Part shown: in pieces, positions 55,222 to 63,717 of the stretch | Layout: every line of letters begins with the position of its first letter | How positions within the stretch are numbered: position 1 is the first letter of the stretch | DNA from: Tenacibaculum discolor | GTDB lineage: Bacteria > Bacteroidota > Bacteroidia > Flavobacteriales > Flavobacteriaceae | DNA: 64,000 nt | Assembly: GCF_003664185.1 (NCBI RefSeq) | Contig: NZ_RCCS01000005.1 | Span: 310,001-374,000, forward strand | Direction of reading: 5' to 3' | Position numbers and translations under genes: made by a program | Notes under the pieces: model-generated | The model's database searches: none | Seen by the model: only the letters and a program-made list of their open reading frames with translations | What the model was told of the DNA's origin: nothing

Positions 55222-57453
55222 ATGAAAAAAGGGGTAAAGATAATAGTATTCAGTGTTTTAGCAGCTATCGTGTATTCGTGTAGTGTTAAAAAGGATGCTT
55301 TTTTAAATAGAAATTACCATGCTGTTACCACCAAATACAATGTGCTTTTTAACGGTGAGCAAGCGTATTTAAAAGGACTTGAAGAAATTCAAGAAAAGCA
55401 CGAAGACAATTTCTGGAAACGCTTGCAAATAGAGCCTATAACTTTTGATGAAAGTAAATTAACTACAAAAGTACTAAATCCAGGTACAGGTTTTAGAGCA
55501 GACGAAGAAGAAGAAAATAAGAATTTAACACACTTTGAAAAAGCAGAGGAAAAAGCAATAAAAGCAGTTCAAACTCATTCAATGAACATCAATGGTTATG
55601 AAAGAAATAGCCAGATAGATGATGCTTATTTATTACTAGGGAAATCAAGATACTATACTCAACGCTTTATTCCGGCATTAGAAGCCTTTAACTATGTAAT
55701 AGTTAACTACCCAAAGGCTGATTTAAACTACGAAACAAAAATTTGGAGAGCGAAAGCAAACATTCGTTTAGGGAATGAAAAAAGAGCCATAGAAACATTA
55801 ATGCTATTGTTAGATGTTTTAGATGAGAAAGAAAAAATAAACAAATCTGTAAAAGAGCAAGCTTACACAGCTATGGCTATGGCTTATGAACAAACAGATA
55901 CCATCCAAAAAATGGTAGATTATCTAAAGTTAGCTACTAGAACACGTTATAACAGAGAACAATCAGCTCGAAACATGTTTGTTTTAGGACAAGTTTACAG
56001 TGAATTAGATAGAAAAGATTCAGCAAGAATGGTGTTTCGAAAATTATCAGAATTTAAAAGAGCACCAGACAAGTTCCGTATTCGAGCAAACATAGAACTT
56101 GCTAAAAATACACCAAATGATTCAACATCAATATTAATGTTGGCGAGGTTAAGAAAACTGATTAAAAATTCAGATAACCGAAAGTTTTTAAATGAATTGT
56201 ACTACCAAGCAGGGGTAATTCAAGAAGGAAGAAATAACCCTGAAGCAGCAGCAGAATATTATAAAAAGTCCTTACAAGCAAAGCATAATAACAATTATCA
56301 AAAAACATATGCGTATGAACGCTTGGCAAACATGGCTTTTGAAAAAGAGAATTACTTGTTAGCAGGCTCGTATTACGATAGTGTAATGCAAGTGGTTTCT
56401 AAAGAGTTTGATCAAGAAAAAAGAATCCGTAGAATTCGAAGAAAAAATAAAGGGCTTACAACTCTAAGAAAGTACGAGGAAACTGTTAAAAATAACGACA
56501 GTATTCTTAGTTTGGTGGCAATGACACCAGATGAAAGAACTTCTTTTTTTGAAGAATATATTGAAAAAATAAAAAAAGAAGACGAAGAAAAAAGACAACA
56601 AATACTCAATGCTCAAAACTTCGGAATTGGTTTAGGTGGTGGAGCATCCATAAATAATAATGCCAATAAAGGGAAGTGGTATTTTTACAATACGCAAGCA
56701 CTTGGTTTTGGAAGAGCAGAATTTCAAAAAATATGGGGAACACGTCCTTTAGAAGATAACTGGAGATTGTCAGATAAATCTATAAGCGTTGCAGATGATG
56801 TAACTGACGATACTGATGGAAACAAAGTAAATAAGAGGTATGAACTTTCAACATATCTGGATGCAATTCCTACAGATGAAAAATTTATTAGTAACTTAGT
56901 TGAAGAACGTAATGACGCATTATACCAATTAGGGTTAATTTATAAAGAGCAGTTTACAAATGCTACACTAGCTATTAAGAACCTAGAGCGTTTAAGTGAG
57001 GTTAGAACAGATAATAAGCTAGAATTACCAATAAGTTATCACTTGTACCAGATATATAAAAAGCAAGGAGATGTAGCTAAGGTAAATGAGTATAAAAATA
57101 TTATTTTACAGAAGTATCCAGAAACAAGTTTTGCTCAGATAATTTTAAACCCTGATAAAAAACTTACAGAAGAAAAAAAAGAAGATGAGGTTTTAAATAA
57201 GTATAAAGAAATATACTATTTATACAAAGAAAATAAGTTTGAAGAGGTTGTTAATGAGATAGATAATTTTTTAACTACACTTAAGAATTCAAATTTAATC
57301 CCTAAATTTGCGCTCCTAAAAGCCTTGGCTATAGGTAAATATCAAGATAAAGACACCTATAAAAAAGCATTAGAGTTTGTTGCGGTTAGTTATGCAACTA
57401 CTCAAGAAGGTAAGAAAGCAAAAGAAATCATAGAACAATTAAATAAAACATAA
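55222..57453 (+). CDS. sprE: Type IX secretion/gliding lipoprotein PorW (SprE)
   Basis: A 743-residue TPR lipoprotein (lipid Cys 20, AIVYSCSVKK). The start CSVKKDAFLNRNYHAVTTKY, then VLFNGEQAYLKGLEEI, is characteristic of SprE/PorW, which is required for type IX secretion and gliding in F. johnsoniae and P. gingivalis. TPR helices run from about 100 to 390 and again towards the C-terminus (about 570-740). The following bactofilin and ATPase genes are its usual neighbours, as far as I recall. With gldH this shows the organism uses T9SS. Confidence 0.9.
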   Translation: MKKGVKIIVFSVLAAIVYSCSVKKDAFLNRNYHAVTTKYNVLFNGEQAYLKGLEEIQEKHEDNFWKRLQIEPITFDESKLTTKVLNPGTGFRADEEEENKNLTHFEKAEEKAIKAVQTHSMNINGYERNSQIDDAYLLLGKSRYYTQRFIPALEAFNYVIVNYPKADLNYETKIWRAKANIRLGNEKRAIETLMLLLDVLDEKEKINKSVKEQAYTAMAMAYEQTDTIQKMVDYLKLATRTRYNREQSARNMFVLGQVYSELDRKDSARMVFRKLSEFKRAPDKFRIRANIELAKNTPNDSTSILMLARLRKLIKNSDNRKFLNELYYQAGVIQEGRNNPEAAAEYYKKSLQAKHNNNYQKTYAYERLANMAFEKENYLLAGSYYDSVMQVVSKEFDQEKRIRRIRRKNKGLTTLRKYEETVKNNDSILSLVAMTPDERTSFFEEYIEKIKKEDEEKRQQILNAQNFGIGLGGGASINNNANKGKWYFYNTQALGFGRAEFQKIWGTRPLEDNWRLSDKSISVADDVTDDTDGNKVNKRYELSTYLDAIPTDEKFISNLVEERNDALYQLGLIYKEQFTNATLAIKNLERLSEVRTDNKLELPISYHLYQIYKKQGDVAKVNEYKNIILQKYPETSFAQIILNPDKKLTEEKKEDEVLNKYKEIYYLYKENKFEEVVNEIDNFLTTLKNSNLIPKFALLKALAIGKYQDKDTYKKALEFVAVSYATTQEGKKAKEIIEQLNKT

Positions 57454-57474
57454 ACACCCTTAAATTCCCCGAAT

Positions 57475-57882
57475 ATGTTTGGTAAAGAGAGTAAAAAAAC
57501 AGGAGAAAACAAAGTTGCAGAGAGAAACATTATAGGAAAAAACACTAAAATTACTGGAGAAATAATTTCTGAAGGAGATTTTAGAATCGACGGAACCCTA
57601 GAAGGAACTATAGAAACTAATGGTAGAGTAATTATTGGTAGTACTGGTTTAATTAAAGGAAAAGTAGAGTGTACTAACGCTGATGTAGAAGGAGAGTTTT
57701 CAGGTGAATTATTTGTATCAAATACATTAACAGTAAAATCTTCAGCAAACATTACAGGAGATGTAGTTATAGGAAAGCTATCAGTGGAGCCAGGAGCAGA
57801 ATTCAATGCTACTTGTGCCATGAAAGGAGCGGTAAAAGAATTAAACAAGAATGAGCAAGGACTCAAAGAAAAATCCGCTTAA
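57475..57882 (+). CDS. Bactofilin (polymer-forming cytoskeletal protein)
   Basis: A 135-residue bactofilin (DUF583). The central beta-helix (about 22-118) shows the repeating hydrophobic/Gly pattern (GEIISEGDFRIDGTLEGTIE, then VIIGSTGLIKG). Bactofilins polymerise without nucleotide and act in cell shape, polarity or gliding-related positioning. It lies 21 nt after sprE. The next gene begins 32 nt inside it, an unusually long overlap that implies coupled translation. Confidence 0.92.
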   Translation: MFGKESKKTGENKVAERNIIGKNTKITGEIISEGDFRIDGTLEGTIETNGRVIIGSTGLIKGKVECTNADVEGEFSGELFVSNTLTVKSSANITGDVVIGKLSVEPGAEFNATCAMKGAVKELNKNEQGLKEKSA

Positions 57883-58081
57883 TAAATACATACGATTCAC
57901 AGGAATCGCACTTCAAATGGGGCTAACTATTTACCTAGGAAGTTTACTAGGTGAATGGTTAGACCAAAAATACCCAAACGATAATCAACTTTACGTAAAA
58001 ATTTGTACACTTGTAGCGGTTTTCGGAGCTATGCTTTCGGTAATTATACAAGTAACCAATTTAACAAAAAACGATGATTAA
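57851..58081 (+). CDS. atpZ: AtpZ/AtpI family membrane protein
   Basis: A 76-residue protein with two helices (about 14-35 and 46-67). The IALQMGLTIYLGSLLGEWLD segment matches AtpZ/AtpI (F0F1 assembly or Mg2+/Ca2+ handling). It overlaps bactofilin by 32 nt and the next gene by 8 nt. It precedes the atp structural operon, as is typical. Confidence 0.83.
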   Translation: MSKDSKKNPLNKYIRFTGIALQMGLTIYLGSLLGEWLDQKYPNDNQLYVKICTLVAVFGAMLSVIIQVTNLTKNDD

Positions 58082-58454
58082 ACGAATTATAATTTTTACT
58101 ATAGTTGTAGCTGCATTAGCTGCTTTAGGATTCTTTGTTAATAATTATTTCATAGAAAAAAACACGGTTAGTTTATCTTTTTCGTTACTATCAGTATATG
58201 TATTTAACTTAATTGCTTCTTTAGTAACTTATATTGCAGTAGAAATAGTAATAAATTACCTGCCGAATGAAACAGGTTACTTGTATCTTGGTTTAATGTT
58301 AGTAAAATTCGGAGTTTTTATTTTGTTATATCAAGATTCTATTTTTTCTGAAACAGGTTTAACTAAACCTGAAAAAGTTTCAATACTACTTCCTATTCTT
58401 ACTTTTTTATTAGTGGAAGCTATTGGTGTTTCAAAGTTGTTGAATAATAGATAG
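58074..58454 (+). CDS. AtpI-like four-helix membrane protein (DUF6168-like)
   Basis: A 126-residue membrane protein with four helices (about 5-22, 34-58, 67-88 and 100-120). Its location between atpZ and atpB matches that of the DUF6168 proteins of flavobacteria, and the role is likely F0 assembly like AtpI; this is inferred from context. It overlaps atpZ by 8 nt. The gap to atpB contains a strong promoter. Confidence 0.72.
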   Translation: MIKRIIIFTIVVAALAALGFFVNNYFIEKNTVSLSFSLLSVYVFNLIASLVTYIAVEIVINYLPNETGYLYLGLMLVKFGVFILLYQDSIFSETGLTKPEKVSILLPILTFLLVEAIGVSKLLNNR

Positions 58455-58508
58455 TTTACTGTTTTTTGAAGTCTTTAGAAGACTCAGGAAAACTAAATAA
58501 AAAAACCG

Positions 58509-58538
58509 TTTGTAGTTTTAATTTATTGTGTACCTTTG
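58509..58538 (+). promoter_or_regulatory. Promoter of the atpBEFHAG operon
   Basis: TTTG (58509-58512), an 18-nt spacer, then TACCTTTG (58531-58538), 40 nt before the atpB ATG. This is the best consensus match in the window. Confidence 0.8.
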
Positions 58539-58578
58539 CACGGAAATTTAGAGACCATAATTCTATATTTAGTAAGGT

Positions 58579-59697
58579 ATGATGATAGCAAAAAAACCTA
58601 TCTATTTTTTAACGGTACTAGCAATAGTATTTAGTTCATTTACAGCATTCGCTGGAGGAGGTGATACTTCAAACGGAGGTCAGATTAATACACGAGAGCA
58701 AATTGATGGATATATTAAACATCACTTAGCAGATTCACATGATTTTACATTGTTTTCGTATACAAACGATGCAGGAGAGCGTAAACATGTTGGTTTTCCA
58801 TTGCCTGTAATTGTCTGGACAAGTCAAGGGTTAAAAACCTTTATGTCTTCTGAATTTCACCACAATGATGACGGTCATATTGTTGTTGAAAAAGGTGGAG
58901 TAAAACTTACTAAAATTCACAGTAAAATATACGAGTTAAACGAAGGAGAAACAGCAGTTGCTTTTGATGAAGCTCACCATGCTACCAATGCGCACAAGGT
59001 GTTAGATTTTTCTATAACTAAGAGTGTGTTTGGTATGTTGTTCGTAGGATTGTTAATGTTGTTAGGTTTTGGTTCGTTAGCTAAAAGTTATAAAAAAGGA
59101 GCAATTCCAACAGGGGTTGGTCGTGTATTAGAACCTTTAGTGCTTTATGTAAGAGATGAAATAGCAAAGCCTAATATCGGTGAAAAAAAATACATGAAGT
59201 TTATGCCTTATTTGTTAACAGTATTCTTCTTTATTTGGATATTGAACTTGTTAGGATTAACTCCTTTTGGATTTAACGTAACAGGACAAATAGCAGTAAC
59301 GGTATGTTTAGCATTTTTTACGTTGGTAATCTACTTGACAAATGGTAGCAAAGATTTCTGGGCACACACATTATGGATGCCTGGTGTACCAGTAATTTTA
59401 AGACCAATTTTAGCAGTAATCGAATTGATTGGATTTATATTAATTAAACCTTTCTCTTTATTAGTGCGTTTATTCGCAAACATTACAGCAGGTCACTTCG
59501 TAGTAATGAGCTTAATAGCATTAATGATTACATTAAAAAATCAGTTCGGTGCTGTAGGTTCAACAAGTATTTCATTGTTGTTGGCATTATTTATCACAGT
59601 AATTGAAATTTTAGTAGCGTTTTTACAAGCATTTATTTTTACAATGCTATCGTCATTATTTATTGGTATGGCGGTTGAAGAACACGAGCATCATTAA
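58579..59697 (+). CDS. atpB: F0F1 ATP synthase subunit A
   Basis: A 372-residue membrane subunit forming the proton half-channels. It has an unusually long N-terminus: a cleavable-looking signal (MMIAKKPIYFLTVLAIVFSSFTAFA), then about 115 hydrophilic, His-rich residues before the first helix near 148. The functional core is intact, with the essential Arg at R297 (LLVRLFANITAGH). E. coli subunit a is about 100 residues shorter. The extension is, to my knowledge, a Bacteroidota trait. First gene of the atp operon. Confidence 0.95.
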   Translation: MMIAKKPIYFLTVLAIVFSSFTAFAGGGDTSNGGQINTREQIDGYIKHHLADSHDFTLFSYTNDAGERKHVGFPLPVIVWTSQGLKTFMSSEFHHNDDGHIVVEKGGVKLTKIHSKIYELNEGETAVAFDEAHHATNAHKVLDFSITKSVFGMLFVGLLMLLGFGSLAKSYKKGAIPTGVGRVLEPLVLYVRDEIAKPNIGEKKYMKFMPYLLTVFFFIWILNLLGLTPFGFNVTGQIAVTVCLAFFTLVIYLTNGSKDFWAHTLWMPGVPVILRPILAVIELIGFILIKPFSLLVRLFANITAGHFVVMSLIALMITLKNQFGAVGSTSISLLLALFITVIEILVAFLQAFIFTMLSSLFIGMAVEEHEHH

Positions 59698-59739
59698 TTT
59701 AGAATAAGAATTTGTTTAATTATATATAAATCAATCAGT

Positions 59740-59928
59740 ATGTACAATTTAATTGGAGCAGGATTAATCGTTATCGGAGGAGGATTAGGATTAGGTAAAA
59801 TTGGTGGTAGTGCAATGGAAGCTATCGCACGTCAACCAGAAGCAGCTAATAAAATCCAAACAGCGATGATCATTATCGGAGCATTATTAGAAGGATTAGC
59901 ATTTGGTGCTTTAATCTTAGGAAAATAA
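59740..59928 (+). CDS. atpE: F0F1 ATP synthase subunit C
   Basis: A 62-residue hairpin of two helices that forms the rotating c-ring. The glycine zipper GGGLGLGKIGG (13-23), polar loop RQPE (31-34) and ion-binding carboxylate E51 (LLEGLAFG) are clear. Lack of the extra polar ligands of sodium-type rings suggests proton coupling. A strong hairpin follows the stop (59949-59988). Confidence 0.96.
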   Translation: MYNLIGAGLIVIGGGLGLGKIGGSAMEAIARQPEAANKIQTAMIIIGALLEGLAFGALILGK

Positions 59929-59948
59929 TTCCGAAACAAAACAGAAGT

Positions 59949-59988
59949 AAAACATTTTCCTGTAACGGTTGGTTACAGGAAATGTTTT
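59949..59988 (+). other. Intra-operon hairpin between atpE and atpF
   Basis: Arms AAAACATTTTCCTGTAAC (59949-59966) and GTTACAGGAAATGTTTT (59972-59988) pair over 17 bp with one bulged T and a 5-nt loop, followed by TCAAATT. It looks like a weak terminator or 3'-end stabiliser. It lies after the gene for the most abundant subunit. Confidence 0.75.
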
Positions 59989-60035
59989 CAAATTAAACAA
60001 AAAACAAACAGTAAAAAGATTAAATTTCATATACA

Positions 60036-60536
60036 ATGGATCAGTTAATAAATGATTTTTCTCCAGGGCTATTTGCTATGCAAGCATTAATATTAGTAAT
60101 ATTACTAGTTTTATTGTTCAAATTCGCATGGAAACCAATTATGGCTGCTTTAACAGAACGTGAAGAAGGTATTCAAAATGCATTAGATCAAGCAGAAAAT
60201 GCTCGTAAAGAAATGCAAAACTTACAAGCTGATAATGAGCGTTTATTAAAAGAAGCAAGAGCTGAGAGAGATGCGATGATGAAGGAAGCACGTGAAATTA
60301 AAGATAAAATCATTGCTGATGCAAAACAAGAAGCTGAAGAGCAAACATCTACTATGGTAGAGAATGCAAAAGCTACTATTAAGCAAGAGCAACAAGCAGC
60401 AATCGCTGAGTTAAAGAAGAAAGTTGGAGATTTATCTATCGAAATAGCTCAAAAGGTTGTAAGAAAAGAATTAGCTTCACAAGACGATCAATTAAAGCTT
60501 GTAGAAGGAATGTTAGAAGAGGTTACTTTAAACTAA
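60036..60536 (+). CDS. atpF: F0F1 ATP synthase subunit B
   Basis: A 166-residue peripheral-stalk subunit. One N-terminal helix (about 12-31, ALILVILLVLLFKFAWKPIM) is followed by a long charged coiled coil (about 40-140). Two copies link F0 to F1. Stop lies 7 nt before atpH. Confidence 0.95.
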   Translation: MDQLINDFSPGLFAMQALILVILLVLLFKFAWKPIMAALTEREEGIQNALDQAENARKEMQNLQADNERLLKEARAERDAMMKEAREIKDKIIADAKQEAEEQTSTMVENAKATIKQEQQAAIAELKKKVGDLSIEIAQKVVRKELASQDDQLKLVEGMLEEVTLN

Positions 60537-60543
60537 TCAGTAG

Positions 60544-61101
60544 ATGAAAGAATCAAGAGCAGCACTACGTTACGCAAAGGCAGTTTTAAACTTAGCTAAA
60601 GATTCAGGAAGCGAAACTTTAGTAAACGATAACATGAAGTTAATCGTTGATACAATTGCTGGGAGCGATGATTTAGATGTTATGCTTAAAAGTCCTGTAA
60701 TCAAAGCTGCAGATAAACGTAAGGTTTTAAATGCGCTTTTTGGCGATAAAGTAGATAACATAGTAAAAGGGTTATTTAACTTATTAGAGGAAAATAAGCG
60801 TATGGTAATGTTAGAGTCTATTGCTAAGCAATATGCTGTTATATACGATTACCACAAGAACATCAACGTAGCTAAAGTTACTACAGCAGTAGCTTTAACA
60901 AAAGAGTTAGAAGATAAAATACAAGCTAAAATTGTTGCCCTTACAGGAAACAATGCAAGTATTGAGAATATAGTAAATCCTGATATTTTAGGAGGATTTA
61001 TCTTACGAGTTGGAGATGTGCAGTACGATGCAAGTATCTCTAGCCAATTTAATGAGTTAAGGAGAGAGTTTGACAACGGTCATTACATTCCAAAAATTTA
61101 A
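60544..61101 (+). CDS. atpH: F0F1 ATP synthase subunit delta
   Basis: A 185-residue stalk subunit. It opens SRAALRYAKAVLNLAK and ends with the diagnostic NPDILGGFILRVGDVQYDAS, then SQFNELRREF. It connects subunit b to the F1 head. Closely spaced between atpF (7 nt) and atpA (21 nt). Confidence 0.95.
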   Translation: MKESRAALRYAKAVLNLAKDSGSETLVNDNMKLIVDTIAGSDDLDVMLKSPVIKAADKRKVLNALFGDKVDNIVKGLFNLLEENKRMVMLESIAKQYAVIYDYHKNINVAKVTTAVALTKELEDKIQAKIVALTGNNASIENIVNPDILGGFILRVGDVQYDASISSQFNELRREFDNGHYIPKI

Positions 61102-61122
61102 TTATACATCAAAAGAAATAAG

Positions 61123-62703
61123 ATGGCAGCAATTAAACCAGCTGAAGTATCAGCAATTTTAAAGGAACAATTAACAAATTTTGAGTCTAAGGCTTCATTA
61201 AACGAAGTAGGGACAGTATTACAAGTAGGTGATGGTATTGCACGTGTTTATGGATTATCTAACGTACAATACGGAGAATTAGTAGAATTCGATAACGGAT
61301 TAGAAGGTATCGTATTAAACTTAGAAGAAGATAATGCAGGTGTTGTATTATTAGGAGCTTCTACTTCAGTAAGAGAAGGATCTACTGTGAAACGTACAGA
61401 AAGAATTGCTTCTTTAAAAGCTGGAGAAGGAATCGTAGGGCGTGTTGTTAACACATTAGGACAACCAATAGATGGTAAAGGACCAATTCAAGGTGAAACT
61501 TTCGAAATGCCTTTAGAGCGTAAAGCACCAGGGGTTATCTTCCGTGAGCCTGTAACTGAGCCAATGCAAACAGGTATCAAATCTATCGATGCAATGATTC
61601 CAGTTGGTCGTGGTCAACGTGAGTTAATCATTGGAGACCGTCAAACAGGTAAATCAACTGTTGCTATTGATACTATCTTAAACCAAAGAGAATTTTATGA
61701 TGCAGGACAGCCAGTGTACTGTATCTATGTAGCTATCGGTCAAAAAGCTTCAACAGTAGCAGCTATTGCTAATATGTTAGAAGATAAAGGAGCGTTAGCA
61801 TATACAACTATTGTTGCTGCAAATGCATCTGATCCAGCTGCAATGCAAGTATACGCACCATTTGCAGGAGCTGCAATTGGAGAATATTTCCGTGATACTG
61901 GTAGACCAGCTTTAATTGTTTATGATGATTTATCTAAACAAGCTGTTGCTTACCGTGAAATTTCATTATTATTAAGAAGACCACCAGGACGTGAGGCATA
62001 TCCTGGAGATGTATTCTACTTACACTCAAGATTATTAGAGCGTGCTGCAAAAGTTATCAATGACGATAAAATTGCAAGTGAAATGAATGATTTACCAGAT
62101 TCTTTAAAAGGAATTGTAAAAGGTGGAGGTTCTTTAACTGCATTACCAATTATTGAAACACAAGCAGGAGACGTTTCAGCATATATTCCAACAAACGTAA
62201 TCTCAATTACTGATGGTCAGATATTCTTAGAGTCTGATTTATTCAACTCAGGGGTTCGTCCAGCGATTAACGTAGGTATCTCTGTATCACGTGTAGGAGG
62301 ATCTGCTCAGATTAAATCAATGAAAAAAGTATCTGGTACTTTAAAGTTAGATCAAGCTCAGTACCGTGAATTAGAAGCATTCGCTAAGTTTGGTTCTGAT
62401 TTAGATGCAGCTACTTTAAATGTAATTGAAAAAGGTAAGCGTAACGTTGAGATCTTAAAGCAAGCTCAAAACGACCCTTATACCGTAGAAGATCAGGTAG
62501 CTATTATCTATGCAGGTTCTAAGAACTTGTTAAAAGATGTACCTGTAAACAAGGTAAAAGAATTCGAAAAAGATTATTTAGAGTATTTAAATGCGAAGCA
62601 CAGAGATACTTTAGATACTTTAAAAGCAGGAAAATTAACTGATGAAGTAATTGATACTTTAAGAGACGCTGCAAAAGAAGTTTCAGCTAAATTTTCAGCT
62701 TAA
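61123..62703 (+). CDS. atpA: F0F1 ATP synthase subunit alpha
   Basis: A 526-residue regulatory/non-catalytic nucleotide-binding subunit. Walker A GDRQTGKS is at 171-178; the [10 protein letters not shown] run, the [11 protein letters not shown] (Walker B) and the arginine-finger region of [16 protein letters not shown] are intact. Length is typical. A GC-rich hairpin follows the stop, before atpG. Confidence 0.97.
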   Translation: MAAIKPAEVSAILKEQLTNFESKASLNEVGTVLQVGDGIARVYGLSNVQYGELVEFDNGLEGIVLNLEEDNAGVVLLGASTSVREGSTVKRTERIASLKAGEGIVGRVVNTLGQPIDGKGPIQGETFEMPLERKAPGVIFREPVTEPMQTGIKSIDAMIPVGRGQRELIIGDRQTGKSTVAIDTILNQREFYDAGQPVYCIYVAIGQKASTVAAIANMLEDKGALAYTTIVAANASDPAAMQVYAPFAGAAIGEYFRDTGRPALIVYDDLSKQAVAYREISLLLRRPPGREAYPGDVFYLHSRLLERAAKVINDDKIASEMNDLPDSLKGIVKGGGSLTALPIIETQAGDVSAYIPTNVISITDGQIFLESDLFNSGVRPAINVGISVSRVGGSAQIKSMKKVSGTLKLDQAQYRELEAFAKFGSDLDAATLNVIEKGKRNVEILKQAQNDPYTVEDQVAIIYAGSKNLLKDVPVNKVKEFEKDYLEYLNAKHRDTLDTLKAGKLTDEVIDTLRDAAKEVSAKFSA

Positions 62704-62722
62704 TAAAAACAAAAAAAGGCAT

Positions 62723-62742
62723 CCCCGCATTATAATGCGGGG
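62723..62742 (+). other. Intra-operon hairpin between atpA and atpG
   Basis: A perfect 20-nt palindrome, CCCCGCATTA followed by TAATGCGGGG, giving an 8-bp GC-rich stem and a short loop, followed by GTTTTATAAATTTT. It is terminator-like but lies only 26 nt before the atpG start, between two genes of one complex. Confidence 0.75.
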
Positions 62743-62768
62743 GTTTTATAAATTTTAAGTTCAATTAA

Positions 62769-63629
62769 ATGGCAAACTTAAAAGAAATACGTAACAGAAT
62801 TACTTCGATTAAATCAACAATGCAGATCACCTCTGCCATGAAAATGGTATCGGCTGCAAAGTTGAAAAAAGCTCAAGATGCAATTACAGCAATGCGCCCG
62901 TATTCATCTAAGCTTACTGAATTATTACAAAGCTTAAGTGCTACATTAGATAGCGATGCAGGTGGAGTGTATTCAACAGAAAGAGAAGTAAACAAAGTAT
63001 TGTTAGTTACTGTAACTTCTAATAGAGGTTTATGTGGAGGTTTTAACTCATCTATTATCAAAGAAACAGTTAAAACTATTAATGAAAAATATAACGATGC
63101 TACTGTTGATTTATTAACGATTGGTAAAAAAGGAAACGATATTTTATCAAAAGAATATACAGTTATTGAAAATAGAAGTAATATTTTTGATGACTTAACT
63201 TTTGAAAACGTTGCTCAAGTTGCTGAACAGTTAATGAATTTATTTGTAGATGGTTCTTATGATAAAATAGAGATCATTTACAACAGATTTAAAAACGCAG
63301 CGACTCAAATACCACAGGTAGAGCAATTTTTACCAATTCAACCTGTAGAAGGAGAATCAAATGCTAATTTAGATTACATCTTTGAGCCTTCTAAAGAAGA
63401 AATCATTTTAGAGTTAATTCCTAAGTCATTAAAGACACAATTATACAAGGCAATTCGTGATTCATTTGCTGCCGAACACGGTGCTCGTATGACTGCAATG
63501 CATAAAGCAACTGATAATGCTACGGAATTACGTGATGAGTTATTATTAACTTATAACAAAGCACGTCAAGCTGCTATTACAAACGAAATCTTAGAGATCG
63601 TTGGTGGAGCAGAAGCTTTAAATAACTAA
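62769..63629 (+). CDS. atpG: F0F1 ATP synthase subunit gamma
   Basis: A 286-residue central-stalk rotor. The N-terminal helix ANLKEIRNRITSIKSTMQIT, then SAMKMVSAAKLKKAQ, and the C-terminal HGARMTAMHKATDNATEL helix form the coiled-coil axle. Last atp gene in this cluster; beta and epsilon (atpD, atpC) are not here and are expected elsewhere, as usual in Bacteroidota. Confidence 0.97.
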   Translation: MANLKEIRNRITSIKSTMQITSAMKMVSAAKLKKAQDAITAMRPYSSKLTELLQSLSATLDSDAGGVYSTEREVNKVLLVTVTSNRGLCGGFNSSIIKETVKTINEKYNDATVDLLTIGKKGNDILSKEYTVIENRSNIFDDLTFENVAQVAEQLMNLFVDGSYDKIEIIYNRFKNAATQIPQVEQFLPIQPVEGESNANLDYIFEPSKEEIILELIPKSLKTQLYKAIRDSFAAEHGARMTAMHKATDNATELRDELLLTYNKARQAAITNEILEIVGGAEALNN

Positions 63630-63641
63630 GAAAAGAGCATT

Positions 63642-63660
63642 TCTCAGAAATATTCTGAGA
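63642..63660 (+). other. First hairpin after atpG
   Basis: An 8-bp stem TCTCAGAA/TTCTGAGA (63642-63649, 63653-63660) with an ATA loop, 13 nt after the atpG stop and just before the true terminator. It lacks a T tail. Confidence 0.6.
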
Positions 63661-63672
63661 GTTATCATAAAA

Positions 63673-63699
63673 AAAAGCGAATCAATTTGGTTCGCTTTT
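63673..63699. terminator. Terminator between atpG and the minus-strand metzincin
   Basis: A 9-bp stem AAAAGCGAA/TTCGCTTTT (63673-63681, 63691-63699) with A and T flanks on both sides, suited to ending both convergent genes. Confidence 0.85.
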
Positions 63700-63717
63700 C
63701 TTTTTTATATCATTTTA

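Noticed and set aside
62723-62742. End of the atp operon after atpA
   Set aside because: The hairpin is terminator-like, but atpG follows 26 nt later on the same strand with no other promoter seen, so it is better read as an internal element.
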